From: JAHHLP01 sp041609895
GTDB taxonomy: Bacteria > Bacteroidota > Rhodothermia > Rhodothermales > JABDKH01
Direction of reading: 5' to 3'
Assembly (NCBI GenBank): GCA_041609895.1
Contig: JBFIPX010000003.1
Coordinates: forward strand, 1 to 54,016
Length of the DNA stretch: 54,016 bases
Below, piece after piece: positions 9,201 to 16,803 of the stretch; positions within the stretch are counted from its first letter, which is position 1; the number at the start of each line of letters is the position of its first letter. The position numbers were made by a program, and so were the translations under genes. The notes below the pieces were generated by a model that saw nothing but the letters and a program-made list of their open reading frames with translations, did no database searches and was not told the origin of the DNA.

Positions 9201-9939
9201 AGTTAAGGCCTACACTCAGCAGGTCCGGCATATGCGACACCGAAACCCAGAACGCCGATGGGACCTGTCCGGACAGCGTACGGCCACTGAGGTCCACGAT
9301 GGTGCCGGACACCATAACAGGAATGCGCGTCGATTTCTCACGCAACAGTTGCTGGATCGCGAACAGGGCGGCCTTGCAGTTGAGCGTATCGAACACCGTC
9401 TCGACCAGGAGTATGTCCGAACCGCCGTCCAGAAGGCCTCGCGCCTGGTCGCGGTAAGAGGCGGCCATCTGATCGAAACTCACGTCCCGAAACCCGGGAT
9501 CATTGACGTCTGGCGAGATCGAGAGTGTCTTATTGGTCGGGCCAAGCGCTCCCGCGACGAAGCAACGCCTGCCCGTTTCGGCAAAGTGCTCGTCGACTGC
9601 CTGCCGCGCGATGCGCGCGGACGCGACGTTGAGTTCGTAGGCGAGAGATTCCAGGCCGTAATCGGCTTGTGAAATCGCGGTCGCCGAAAACGTGTTGGTT
9701 TCAATGATCTCGGATCCAGCCGCCAGATACGCTGCATGGATCTCCCGAATCATGTCGGGCTGGACCAGGCTCAGCAGGTCGTTGTTGCCCTTCAGGTTGG
9801 ACTCGTGATCCCGAAATCGATCACCCCGAAAATCATCCTCAGCCAGACGGTAGCGCTGGATCATGGTGCCCATTGCACCATCCATCACGAGGATGGACTC
9901 TGCAATTCGGCGATCAAGTGTGCGGCGAATTTCTTTCAT
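6214..9939 (-). CDS. metH: Cobalamin-dependent methionine synthase MetH
   Basis: A full-length 1241-residue enzyme that transfers the methyl group of 5-methyltetrahydrofolate to homocysteine through methylcobalamin. All four modules are present: homocysteine/zinc domain (1-330) with zinc ligands C247, C310 and C311; pterin-binding domain (about 350-610); cap and B12 domain (about 650-890) with DVHDIG, whose H760 is the predicted lower cobalt ligand; and a C-terminal SAM-dependent reactivation domain (about 900-1230). No domain is split off, unlike several Bacteroidota lineages. It overlaps the hydrolase upstream and the DUF922 gene downstream by 4 bases each (ATGA). I found no cobalamin or SAM riboswitch upstream of the operon. 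Confidence 0.98.
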   Translation of the reverse strand: MKEIRRTLDRRIAESILVMDGAMGTMIQRYRLAEDDFRGDRFRDHESNLKGNNDLLSLVQPDMIREIHAAYLAAGSEIIETNTFSATAISQADYGLESLAYELNVASARIARQAVDEHFAETGRRCFVAGALGPTNKTLSISPDVNDPGFRDVSFDQMAASYRDQARGLLDGGSDILLVETVFDTLNCKAALFAIQQLLREKSTRIPVMVSGTIVDLSGRTLSGQVPSAFWVSVSHMPDLLSVGLNCALGSSQMRPFIEEISVEAPIATSLYPNAGLPNEFGGYDETPEFMADQIRQYAADGFVNIVGGCCGTTPDHIRAMADAVFGLAPRQFAEPPVRLRVSGLETLEFRPDLNFVNIGERTNVTGSRRFARLIKEDDYEEALSVAAQQVENGAQMIDVNMDEGLLDSEQAMTRFLQLIASEPDISKVPTVIDSSKWSVIEAGLKCVQGKPVVNSISLKEGEHVFRDHARTARAYGAAVIVMAFDEQGQADSLERRIQICKRAYDILVEEGFPAQDIIFDPNIFAVATGIPEHNRYAIDFIEAARWIKENLPHAHVSGGVSNLSFSFRGNDRVREAMHAAFLYHAIQAGMDMGIVNAGQLEVYEEIDAELRELIEDVLFDRRPDATERLVSFAETVASVEQSGDEKVHEWRAAPVRERLKHALVKGIVDYVEDDVAEAHQELGRAIDVIEGPLMDGMNVVGDLFGQGKMFLPQVVKSARVMKKAVAYLTPIIERETALDGVEQKKRTRVLLATVKGDVHDIGKNIVGVVLGCNNFDIVDLGVMVPSDRILREAREHDVDVIGLSGLITPSLDEMVHVARELEREGFTQPLLIGGATTSKVHTAVKIAPEYSKPVVHVLDASRGVSTVSSLVSAEQRGSFVDGVNADYSDVRKRFADREGGRVYLSISEARDNRFTCDWQSVPITPPAELGVHPIEHVTVGHLREFIDWTPFLQAWEIPGKYPGVLKDERAGAEARRLLGDAEKYLDVMASEPSVVPRGVAGLFPACSVGDDIIVFSDASMSGEVARLHTLRQQSRKTTGRPNRALADFVAPRESGVSDFIGAFAVTAGHGIAALVEQFEAELDDYAAIMVKSLADRLAEAFAEWLHERVRRELWGYSRNEQLTNEDLIREKYRGIRPAPGYPAQPDHTEKLTIWRLLDVEEVAGISLTESLAMYPAASVCGLYFAHPNADYFNVGKLQKDQLIDYARRKGVELTEMERWLAPRLAYEPLREPLDAPPAAI

Positions 9940-10706
9940 GACGTAGTGAGAAACCCCATCACAGTGTCCGCAAATTCGTTCGGTGACTCAGCGTGAACCC
10001 AGTGGCCGGCTCCTTCAATTGTGACGAACTCCGCATTGGAAAACAGAAGGCGAATTCCTTCCTCATCGGACTGAAGTAGATAGTCTGACTTCCCTCCCCG
10101 CACAAACAACGCCGGACCGGCAAACTCTCCCGTTGCGGTTACGGGACCTGCGATCTCATCGTAAGACCGCTCAATAGCTGCGAGGTTCACAAGCCATGAG
10201 TACCCGTCTTCGGGAGAGTACCTGAGGTTCTTCAACAGAAACTGTCGGACCGGAAGCGACGGTATGTCTCGCTTCAGCGCTTCGTCAATTTCCGAGCGGC
10301 TGTCGTACGTGGCCGGGTCCAGTGACTGAAGGGCACGTATGATGTACTCATGCCTATTCTCATACGCCTTGGGAGCTACATCTACGACCACCAACCGATT
10401 CAGCCGATCAGGCTCGGACAGTGCGAGCTGCATCGCGACCTTGCCCCCCATTGAGTGGCCAAGGAGGTTGACCGAGGACAGTTCGAGGTCGTCCATCAAT
10501 TCCATCACGTCCTCACTCATTGCCTCATAGTCCATCCTTGCATCGTGAGGAGACTGACCATGATTACGAAGATCTACGGTTATGACGGTAGCAATGTCGC
10601 TGAACCGATTCCTCGCGAGCGTATGCCAATTACCGCCGGCTCCCAGCAATCCATGGAGGATTACGAGAGGGTCGCCCTCACCATATTGTTTATAGAAGAG
10701 TTTCAC
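9936..10706 (-). CDS. Alpha/beta hydrolase, YbfF-like esterase
   Basis: A 256-residue cytosolic hydrolase. The nucleophile elbow GHSMGG (Ser about 96) and the terminal GAGHWVHAE with the catalytic His are present, and FVRGGKSDYL supplies the likely acid strand. The HGLLGAGGNWH segment near residue 18 would form the oxyanion hole. This pattern matches the YbfF/acyl-CoA esterase group. The start is GTG at 10706. The stop overlaps the metH start as ATGA, so this is the first gene of the hydrolase-metH-DUF922 operon. The substrate is unknown. Confidence 0.88.
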   Translation of the reverse strand: MKLFYKQYGEGDPLVILHGLLGAGGNWHTLARNRFSDIATVITVDLRNHGQSPHDARMDYEAMSEDVMELMDDLELSSVNLLGHSMGGKVAMQLALSEPDRLNRLVVVDVAPKAYENRHEYIIRALQSLDPATYDSRSEIDEALKRDIPSLPVRQFLLKNLRYSPEDGYSWLVNLAAIERSYDEIAGPVTATGEFAGPALFVRGGKSDYLLQSDEEGIRLLFSNAEFVTIEGAGHWVHAESPNEFADTVMGFLTTS

Positions 10707-10770
10707 TTCACGGCTGCCGAAGGAGCGGCGTGGTTCAGAACGTAGGGACAGTTCGCTGGAAGTACTTAGT

Positions 10771-10800
10771 GCCCAGGCGATGATCCTGTTTCACCTGGGC
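10771..10800. repeat. Inverted repeat beside mscL terminator
   Basis: GCCCAGG at 10771-10777 and CCTGGGC at 10794-10800 form a 7-base perfect stem with a 16-base loop. On the minus strand it comes right after the mscL T-run and before the hydrolase gene. It may be a second, backup termination structure or a leader hairpin of the hydrolase transcript. Confidence 0.45.
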
Positions 10801-10833
10801 AAAAAAAAAGCGGCGAGCCGGGCCCGCCGCTTT
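10801..10833 (-). terminator. Strong intrinsic terminator of mscL
   Basis: On the minus strand, a stem of up to 9 base pairs centred on GCGGCG/CGCCGC (arms 10807-10815 and 10825-10833) with a GC-rich loop is followed by nine T (10801-10809). It lies about 20 bases after the mscL stop and isolates mscL from the hydrolase-metH operon. Confidence 0.93.
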
Positions 10834-10852
10834 CTCTCTTTGCTCCAGATCA

Positions 10853-11293
10853 TCAGGCTCTCTGCGCAAGGAGGTCGCGGATCTCTCCGAGAAGCTTCTC
10901 CTCGTTCGATACTTCTGGCGGCGGCGGTGGAGCGGCCTCTTCTTCGGCCTTCTTTGCCTCCATCATCTTGTTCATATTCTTCACGATGAGGAACAGAACG
11001 AACGCAACGATGAGAAAGGCGATTACGGCGTTGATGAACAGTCCATATCCGACGGCGACAGCACCTGCCTCGCGGGCCGCTTCGATGGATGTGAACATCT
11101 GATCCGTCGGGTTCTTCAGTACGACAAAAAGGTTGCTGAAGTCCGGCGTGCCAATGATGCCGGAAACGAGTGGCATGAGGACGTCGTCGACGAGTGACTT
11201 CACCACGGTGCCAAATGCGGCGCCGATGATGATGCCAACTGCCATGTCGACCATGTTGCCCTTCATGGCAAACTCTTTGAATTCCTTTAACAT
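10853..11293 (-). CDS. mscL: Large-conductance mechanosensitive channel MscL
   Basis: A 146-residue channel that opens on membrane tension and releases osmolytes under hypo-osmotic shock. TM1 follows the amphipathic start MLKEFKEFAMKGN and carries the pore-lining VDMAVGIIIGAAF region; TM2 lies at about 75-98; the charged C-terminal bundle holds six consecutive prolines. The C-terminal helix EKLLGEIRDLL is typical. An in-frame ATG 25 codons upstream exists (11368), but those residues are hydrophilic and foreign to the family, so I start at 11293, where AAGGGT sits upstream. It is a single-gene unit ended by the terminator at 10801-10833. Confidence 0.95.
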   Translation of the reverse strand: MLKEFKEFAMKGNMVDMAVGIIIGAAFGTVVKSLVDDVLMPLVSGIIGTPDFSNLFVVLKNPTDQMFTSIEAAREAGAVAVGYGLFINAVIAFLIVAFVLFLIVKNMNKMMEAKKAEEEAAPPPPPEVSNEEKLLGEIRDLLAQRA

Positions 11294-11439
11294 GGGGTTG
11301 ACCCTTGTGGTTGATGCACTGTGCGGATGACCGATATTACTTTCTTGCACATCACAGTGGCAAAGCAAGGCTGCCGCTTACCAAGTTCTTAACGATAAGG
11401 CGGCCGTGTATGCCATACAATAACAACGGCTTATACTGA

Positions 11440-12222
11440 ATGACTGGGCGTATTAAGAATGAGGTGAACCGTGCCGTTCAGGCTCTTCGTTCACTTGATC
11501 GGCAGGTCGTTTGCATTCTGGCGATCGTGCCGCTGCTGGTCATCGCGCAGGAAAGTCTGGGTAGCCGCACACTTTTCAGGGAGCACCTCGGCCCGCTGCT
11601 TCCGCAGCAGTGGCGAGGCCTCGCCGCATGGGGCTGGTGGTTTGGCATGCAGGGGATCCTAGGCTTTGTTCTGCCGGTCCTTCTGCTAACAACCGTCTTC
11701 AAGCAAAAGCCCTCACAGATAGGGCTCGGGTTGGGCGACTGGAAGCTGGCCGTCTTCCTTGCGGCTATCTACGTACCGGCGGTTGCAATCGGAACCTGGT
11801 TCCTGTCGAGCTCGCCCGAATTTCAATCGAAGTATCCACACTACGGACCCGCATCGTTCGACTGGATGGTCTTCGTGATCTATGAGCTGTTGTTTCTCTT
11901 CTATTGGGTCGGCTGGGAGTATCTTTGGCGCGGGTTCATGCTCTTCGGTACAGCTCGGGTCTTCGGGCTGTATGCCATATTCATTCAGACCATTCCATTT
12001 GCACTACTTCACCTCAACAAGCCGTTGCCGGAAACTATCCTGTCGGTGATTGGCGGAATCGCTCTGGGGGCACTCGTGTGGCGGTGCCGGTCCTTCTGGA
12101 TCGCGGTCCCCATTCACGCGGTACAGATGCTGATTCTTGATCTGTGGTGCGCTCTGCGGTCGAGATCGGGAATTAACGGTACCGGGCTGACCGACTTGAT
12201 GCAGGTTCTCGGGATTAACTAG
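11440..12222 (+). CDS. CPBP-family (CAAX-like) membrane protein, variant motif
   Basis: A 260-residue membrane protein with about eight hydrophobic segments. It matches the CPBP/Abi family of intramembrane glutamic proteases. The usual EExxxR motif reads W159-E160-YLW-R164, so the first glutamate is a tryptophan. The second and third family motifs are present as FALLH (H191) with KPLPE, and as IPIHA-like VPIHA (H226). As I remember it, the WE variant is frequent in Bacteroidota relatives. It is transcribed divergently from mscL. The start ATG at 11440 gives a short cytosolic N-terminus of about 22 residues. Peptidase activity is uncertain because of the substitution. Confidence 0.85.
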   Translation: MTGRIKNEVNRAVQALRSLDRQVVCILAIVPLLVIAQESLGSRTLFREHLGPLLPQQWRGLAAWGWWFGMQGILGFVLPVLLLTTVFKQKPSQIGLGLGDWKLAVFLAAIYVPAVAIGTWFLSSSPEFQSKYPHYGPASFDWMVFVIYELLFLFYWVGWEYLWRGFMLFGTARVFGLYAIFIQTIPFALLHLNKPLPETILSVIGGIALGALVWRCRSFWIAVPIHAVQMLILDLWCALRSRSGINGTGLTDLMQVLGIN

Positions 12223-12277
12223 ACGAGGGGTATGCCCGCGCCATGCCAGGCGGCGTTAAGTATTTGACTGGACGTGG

Positions 12278-13258
12278 CTACCAGTCGTACCCCAGTGTGA
12301 GAATGTGGCCTGGCCCACCGAATCCTGATTCGAAGGTGACGAACCCGTAGTCGAAATTGAATGGCCCGTATCGAAAGCCTACACCCCCGGTAAACTCACG
12401 GACGGTGTCATTAGTCATTGCGCCACCGCGAATCACGAGTACGTCCAAAACCTCTGCACCCAAACCAAAGTGATACTGCGTTCGGTCGTCAGGAAGGACA
12501 TGAGCGACATCGATGGCGACGATAACGTCCAGAAGCGACTCCTCATCAATCGTGAGGATGCGAAACGGACGAATTTCCACGCCGGCTCTGACGGTCGTCG
12601 GAAGCTCCGTTGCCTCGGCATTCAGGTCGCTCATTTTGCCGACGTTGCGCAGAGTTGCCCCCACGCTCACCGCACCGCGAGCGAGGTCGGCCTGCCCGCC
12701 AAAATCGAAGGCGTATCCGCTTGCACGCTCCGAAAAGATCTCCTCGGAAAGGTATTTGACAGAAGCGCCCGTGCGAACCGGTCCAATTCGACGGCCGTAG
12801 GATGCACCGGCGGCAAGATACTGCGCCTCAAACACCCCCTGCGCCGGCCCGGGTCGATCCCTCAGTTCCAAATCGCCGCTGGAAGAAGACGTCACGAAGA
12901 GACCGAAGGCGGAGCGCTCACCCGACCAAAATCTACCCGAGAGAGCATACGTCCGGACATCGCCGATCCAGATGTGGTGCGACAAGCCGACCGAGTTTCC
13001 AACGCCCTGTACGAGCCCAGCCGGATTCCAGAAGGTCGAGAATGCACCGGAGGCCGAGGCGACCTGAGCATCACCCATCGCGACTGCTCGGCCATCTACC
13101 CCGACCTGCAGGAAAGCCAGACCGCTGTCCTGCGCAGAAGCCGTAGAAGGTAGCCAAAGAACGGCGAGGAGGACTGCTGCACAGCAAGCCGCGGCGGTAC
13201 TCGAAGCCGCCGCGATTCCACCCCGCCCATCGTTGAGTTGAAGGCTCACGATTTGCAT
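12278..13258 (-). CDS. PorV/PorQ-family outer membrane protein (second copy)
   Basis: A 326-residue protein with a signal peptide ending near the TASAQ at about 43. The opening LQVGVDGRAVAMGDAQVASA and FWNPAGL are the hallmarks of the PorV/PorQ (UPF0164-like) barrels, followed by alternating beta-strand patterns to a C-terminal aromatic strand (LTLGYDW). In T9SS organisms such proteins shuttle or bind secreted C-terminal-domain proteins. The ATG overlaps the stop of the upstream paralogue as TGATG. It is the last gene of a four-gene operon with a lipoprotein and a protein with a sorting domain. I cannot say whether it is a true PorQ or a client-specific relative. Confidence 0.82.
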   Translation of the reverse strand: MQIVSLQLNDGRGGIAAASSTAAACCAAVLLAVLWLPSTASAQDSGLAFLQVGVDGRAVAMGDAQVASASGAFSTFWNPAGLVQGVGNSVGLSHHIWIGDVRTYALSGRFWSGERSAFGLFVTSSSSGDLELRDRPGPAQGVFEAQYLAAGASYGRRIGPVRTGASVKYLSEEIFSERASGYAFDFGGQADLARGAVSVGATLRNVGKMSDLNAEATELPTTVRAGVEIRPFRILTIDEESLLDVIVAIDVAHVLPDDRTQYHFGLGAEVLDVLVIRGGAMTNDTVREFTGGVGFRYGPFNFDYGFVTFESGFGGPGHILTLGYDW

Positions 13259-14298
13259 CAGAGGTACACCTTGATCGCTATTACGTGCATCGTGCCCACT
13301 GCAAAAGGTTCCAGAACGAAGGCATACTCGAAACGAGCCAACAAGCTGCCAACCGGCTGCTCGATCGTGAAGCCGGTACTGGGCCGGGACTCGCTGAAAC
13401 CTTCGGAAGCAAACTGATCCACTCCGCCGCGGACGACGAACCTCTCGGCAAGATCATACTCTGCGCCAAACCGGAGGTGGCTCGTCTGACGATCTATGTC
13501 GCGCGTGACAAACGTCTCGAGAGGCGTGTCGCCGACCACCTCGATCTGCCTGTTTCGAAACTCGAGTCTGGAGACACGAGACTCATACTCAGCCAGAATC
13601 CTGACCCGTCGATCGAACAGCTCGTATGCGGCGCCTACCCTCAACCTCGTCGGGAAACGGTCACTGTTAGACCCGCCTGCATCCCCAAAAATCCCGGACG
13701 TGTCGTAATTGTATTTCGCGAGGAGATCGTCAAGGACGAGAGCCAGACTCAGCCGATCGGTGATCGCGGCCGAGACGCCGACATCGATTCCGATCGTATT
13801 CACGGCTTTAAGTCCCTCGAACAGGTCGCTCCGAAACAGCTGCAGGCTCAGTCCGCCGCTCACCTTGTCGGAGAGCTTGAGGCCAAACGCGAGAAAGAAA
13901 GCGAACTCATCCGTCGACAGCTCTTCGGTGTGAAATCCGTTGCTGTCCCGACCGTCAATGTTGGTAACACCGGCATGGATCAGACCTGCGGCCACGCCCG
14001 CCCTTGGACGCAGCGGCGTCGCAAACTGGAGGTATTGCAACTGGCGGTCAAAGCGCATAATCGCTGCTGACACGTCCAGGTGCTGGCCGGACGAAAATGG
14101 GGCCAGGGCCGGATTATAGAACGGACTGGATAGTCCGGACCGATCCGCCGCAACCGAATTGGCCACGCCAATCCCGCGGGCCCCAAAACCGATGCGTGTG
14201 AAAGCACCCGTCGCCTGCCCGAACGAGCTTGATAACGGAATTGCCGAAAGAAGTATGCACAGTGCAAGAACGACACCTCGCCAACTGACGGAACGCAT
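13258..14298 (-). CDS. PorV/PorQ-family outer membrane protein (first copy)
   Basis: A 346-residue exported barrel protein. The signal peptide runs from MRSVSWRG to about residue 28. It then shows the family start RIGFGARGIGVANSVAA and the FYNPALAP motif, then repeated amphipathic strands. A GTG at 14322, eight codons upstream, overlaps the upstream TGA as GTGA and could be the coupled start. I prefer the ATG at 14298 because the signal peptide is more regular from there; both stay in frame. It is an ancient or diverged paralogue of the next gene; the two share the N-terminal motif but little obvious sequence beyond it. Confidence 0.8.
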   Translation of the reverse strand: MRSVSWRGVVLALCILLSAIPLSSSFGQATGAFTRIGFGARGIGVANSVAADRSGLSSPFYNPALAPFSSGQHLDVSAAIMRFDRQLQYLQFATPLRPRAGVAAGLIHAGVTNIDGRDSNGFHTEELSTDEFAFFLAFGLKLSDKVSGGLSLQLFRSDLFEGLKAVNTIGIDVGVSAAITDRLSLALVLDDLLAKYNYDTSGIFGDAGGSNSDRFPTRLRVGAAYELFDRRVRILAEYESRVSRLEFRNRQIEVVGDTPLETFVTRDIDRQTSHLRFGAEYDLAERFVVRGGVDQFASEGFSESRPSTGFTIEQPVGSLLARFEYAFVLEPFAVGTMHVIAIKVYL

Positions 14299-14318
14299 GA
14301 TATGTATTGTGCCGCACC

Positions 14319-15887
14319 TCACTCTATCAAGAGAATCTTGCCCCAGCTGCTATCACCCCCGCTGTCAATCGAGTAGAAGTAGGTACCGTTGGCAACCCGG
14401 ATACCGTCGGAATCCGTTCCGTCCCACGAAAGCTCACGGACCCCGGACCCCCCATCGGACCGAACCTCACGAATCAAATTCATGCCGAAGTCGTGGATCC
14501 TGAGCACCGTTCCGCCGGAACCGGAATCAAAACGTATGCGCACGAATCGATCGGACGCCGGCGAGAACGGGTTGGGGTACGCGTATGAATCCACGCGAGG
14601 AATGCGCGCGCTCGGCTCCTCAGGATTGAGCGGAACATTGACTCGAAAGATATTCCACGTTTCCCCATGGTCGGTCGTCCTCACGAGTCCGTCAGACGTA
14701 CCCACCCAGAGCGCTTCCCTGGTCGTAGCCACTGAGAACACGCGGACATCAGGCTTCAGTGTGATGTCGGGGTCGTCCGCGTCCTCGAAGTACTGTACGG
14801 TTCGCCACGTCTGACCGTCATCGTCAGATATGAAAAGACCATTGTCGCCGGCTGCATATACGAAGCCATCGTCGTCGAATGCGAAGTCAAAGATCGTCTC
14901 CCCCAGCAGCAGCTGCTCGAACGTGTCTCCTCCATCTCGCGTGACGGTCACACCGAAACGACCGCGTTCTCCAGCCTCTCCAGCATTCCAACTGGCCATC
15001 CAGATTGGATTCCTGCCAGGCCTCTCCTGCTCCTCGATCGATATCACCCAGTTGCCGGTCAGCGAACCGGCGGTGCCATCCGATGAAAATCTGCGCCATG
15101 AGAAGCCACCGTCCAGCGAACGGTTGACTCCCGCAGGCGTGCCGGCCCACACCGTTCCCGTCTCATCCACCAGGACGCTAAACCCCATATGGTTGAGCCA
15201 CCCGGTGGTCCCTCGCCTCGGCTCGACTCTGAACGTATACATCGTGTCGGGGTGAATCGAATCGAGTGAGTCGGGCGGCAGAACGACCCGATCCCAGGAT
15301 GCGCCCCGGTCGTCGGATCGTCGGACGCCACTCGCCCACCCCGCTACCCAGATGCTGCCGGTCGCAGGATCAAAGTCGATGTCGAAAGGCGGGCTTTGTT
15401 GGGGAACTATGACGTCGAGCGCCGGGAGCGTCGATACACCGTAGGTCACGGTCGTCTCGCCGGGACGATCAAGTTGCGTAGCCCGGTACGACCACGACTG
15501 GCCGGCGTCCTCGGAAAACAGGAAGCCGCCGGCACTCTGCACACCATCTCCACTGGTGTTGTCCACGAAACCGAGGCCGACCCAGATTATGTCTCCCTCG
15601 ATATCGATCGAGAAGACGCGGTTCGCCGTCCCTACCAGTGAGTCAGCGTCTGCGATGAGCCACGAGATGCCCTCATCGACCGTCAGATTCAGGAAGGGGC
15701 CAGTCCACAGTGAGTCTCCCTGCGCTTTCAGGTTGGTCACCGAGTTAGACAGTATGCCGACTTCTGACTCGAGGAAATCGCGTAACGCCGCAGCCGGCAG
15801 GATATCCTGTGCCGCGGCCGGCCAAGGCACCGTCAATGCCACGACGAACGGAGCGACGATCCATTGCACGCGGATTCGTTGCGTCAT
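14319..15887 (-). CDS. Secreted Asp-box protein with T9SS-type sorting domain
   Basis: A 522-residue exported protein (signal peptide cleaved near PAAAQ, residue 27). The body carries at least six Asp-box/BNR-like motifs of the S-x-D-x-G-x-x-W type (for example SEDAGQSW, SDDRGASW, SLDGGFSW, SDDDGQTW, TTDHGETW), which build a beta-propeller as in sialidases, Ycf48 and Vps10-type proteins. The last ~85 residues form an FlgD/Ig-like domain with YPNPFSP, a WDGTDSDG turn and a terminal WGKILLIE, matching type A sorting domains of the type IX secretion system. It lies between a lipoprotein and two PorV/PorQ-like genes, with ATGA and GTGA overlaps. It should be surface-exposed; the ligand is unknown. 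Confidence 0.82.
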   Translation of the reverse strand: MTQRIRVQWIVAPFVVALTVPWPAAAQDILPAAALRDFLESEVGILSNSVTNLKAQGDSLWTGPFLNLTVDEGISWLIADADSLVGTANRVFSIDIEGDIIWVGLGFVDNTSGDGVQSAGGFLFSEDAGQSWSYRATQLDRPGETTVTYGVSTLPALDVIVPQQSPPFDIDFDPATGSIWVAGWASGVRRSDDRGASWDRVVLPPDSLDSIHPDTMYTFRVEPRRGTTGWLNHMGFSVLVDETGTVWAGTPAGVNRSLDGGFSWRRFSSDGTAGSLTGNWVISIEEQERPGRNPIWMASWNAGEAGERGRFGVTVTRDGGDTFEQLLLGETIFDFAFDDDGFVYAAGDNGLFISDDDGQTWRTVQYFEDADDPDITLKPDVRVFSVATTREALWVGTSDGLVRTTDHGETWNIFRVNVPLNPEEPSARIPRVDSYAYPNPFSPASDRFVRIRFDSGSGGTVLRIHDFGMNLIREVRSDGGSGVRELSWDGTDSDGIRVANGTYFYSIDSGGDSSWGKILLIE

Positions 15888-16681
15888 TCGATCGTGACCT
15901 CTTTCTCGACTACATTGCTTGCTAGCCCGCTGCGATCGAAGGCCTGGATTTCGAAGGTGACAGTGCCTGCCGGAGTGCCGTCGGGTACCTGGAACGTCAC
16001 CGTATAGAGGCCATCGTCGGCCACGTCGTCGCCAGACAACGAACCGCCCTCGCTCCCGTCGTCCTCCATGGCGAAGGGAGTCTGATTCGGCCCCGTCGCC
16101 TCAACGCGGAGCACATTCGAGAGCCCGTCCGGATCGGTCACTTCCGCGATCAACCTGAACGTGGCGCCCGCCGCGACGGTGTCGGGGTCCGCCTGTACGT
16201 CGACTACGACAGGGGGACTACCTGTGGTCGAAATGAAGCTAACCGTTCCCCGGGCGCGATTACTGATTCGCCCTGCCGCGTCGACCGCGAAAAGCAGCAG
16301 CGAGTAGTTCCCGATGGCTCCTTTGTCGAGCGTGAGGTCAAAATCGGCGCGATACAACGCACCCGATTGAAGCAGCTCGCCCACGGCGATCGGCTCGTCG
16401 CCGATCTCAAGTCCCTGTACGATGTATTGGACAGACTGAACGGTTGCATCTCCTACAGCCACCAGCGCCTCGACCGAAAACGGTACCGAGGCTGTTGTTT
16501 CGGACTGTTGTTCGGGAGGGATCGTCGATAGGTCGATGACCGCCGGGGAGAAGGAGAAGGACGCGATGTTGGCCGGTTGGCCGTCGCCGGAATCGACCGA
16601 CGGGACGGAGTCGCAGCCGAGACCGGCCACCATCATTAGCAAAAGCGCCGGTGCTACCCGGAGCTCTGGAACGCGCAACAC
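15884..16681 (-). CDS. Ig-like lipoprotein, first gene of surface operon
   Basis: A 265-residue predicted lipoprotein. I start at GTG (16681), not at the upstream ATG 16801, because GGAGG lies nine bases before the GTG and the protein then begins with a lipoprotein signal peptide ending in LMMVAGLGC. The mature part is beta-rich: an N-terminal region (about 30-150) and a domain with PPVVVDVQADPDTVAAG, then VTDPDGLSN and DDGLYTVTF, typical of Ig-like or FlgD-like extracellular modules. The stop overlaps the next gene as ATGA. It may be an outer-membrane anchor for the Asp-box protein. No catalytic motif is visible. Confidence 0.78.
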   Translation of the reverse strand: MLRVPELRVAPALLLMMVAGLGCDSVPSVDSGDGQPANIASFSFSPAVIDLSTIPPEQQSETTASVPFSVEALVAVGDATVQSVQYIVQGLEIGDEPIAVGELLQSGALYRADFDLTLDKGAIGNYSLLLFAVDAAGRISNRARGTVSFISTTGSPPVVVDVQADPDTVAAGATFRLIAEVTDPDGLSNVLRVEATGPNQTPFAMEDDGSEGGSLSGDDVADDGLYTVTFQVPDGTPAGTVTFEIQAFDRSGLASNVVEKEVTIE

Positions 16682-16772
16682 GCTACGTTTCCTCCCGACC
16701 AGTTGAGTAGATAAATGGAGCGTGGTACCAGTACGCCATGCAGCGTTCGTCGAGAGTCTTCGTGCGCAAATC

Positions 16773-16802
16773 CAAACTACATATCCGATGAATGAAGGCA
16801 AA
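16773..16802 (-). promoter_or_regulatory. Candidate Bacteroidota-type promoter of surface operon
   Basis: On the minus strand TTTG (16802-16799) is followed after 19 bases by TAGTTTG (16779-16773), close to the Bacteroidota TTTG / TAnnTTTG pair but one base short in the -7 box. Transcription would begin near 16766, about 85 bases before the GTG start at 16681. This agrees with rejecting the ATG at 16801. Confidence 0.35.
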
Positions 16803-16803
16803 A

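Noticed and set aside
10707..10770. Cobalamin or SAM riboswitch for the metH operon
   Set aside because: The leader is only about 65 bases before the mscL terminator and shows no B12-box or SAM-aptamer pattern.
11294..11368. Extension of mscL to 11368
   Set aside because: The added 25 residues are Cys/His-rich and not part of the conserved channel; MLKEFKEFA is the typical start.
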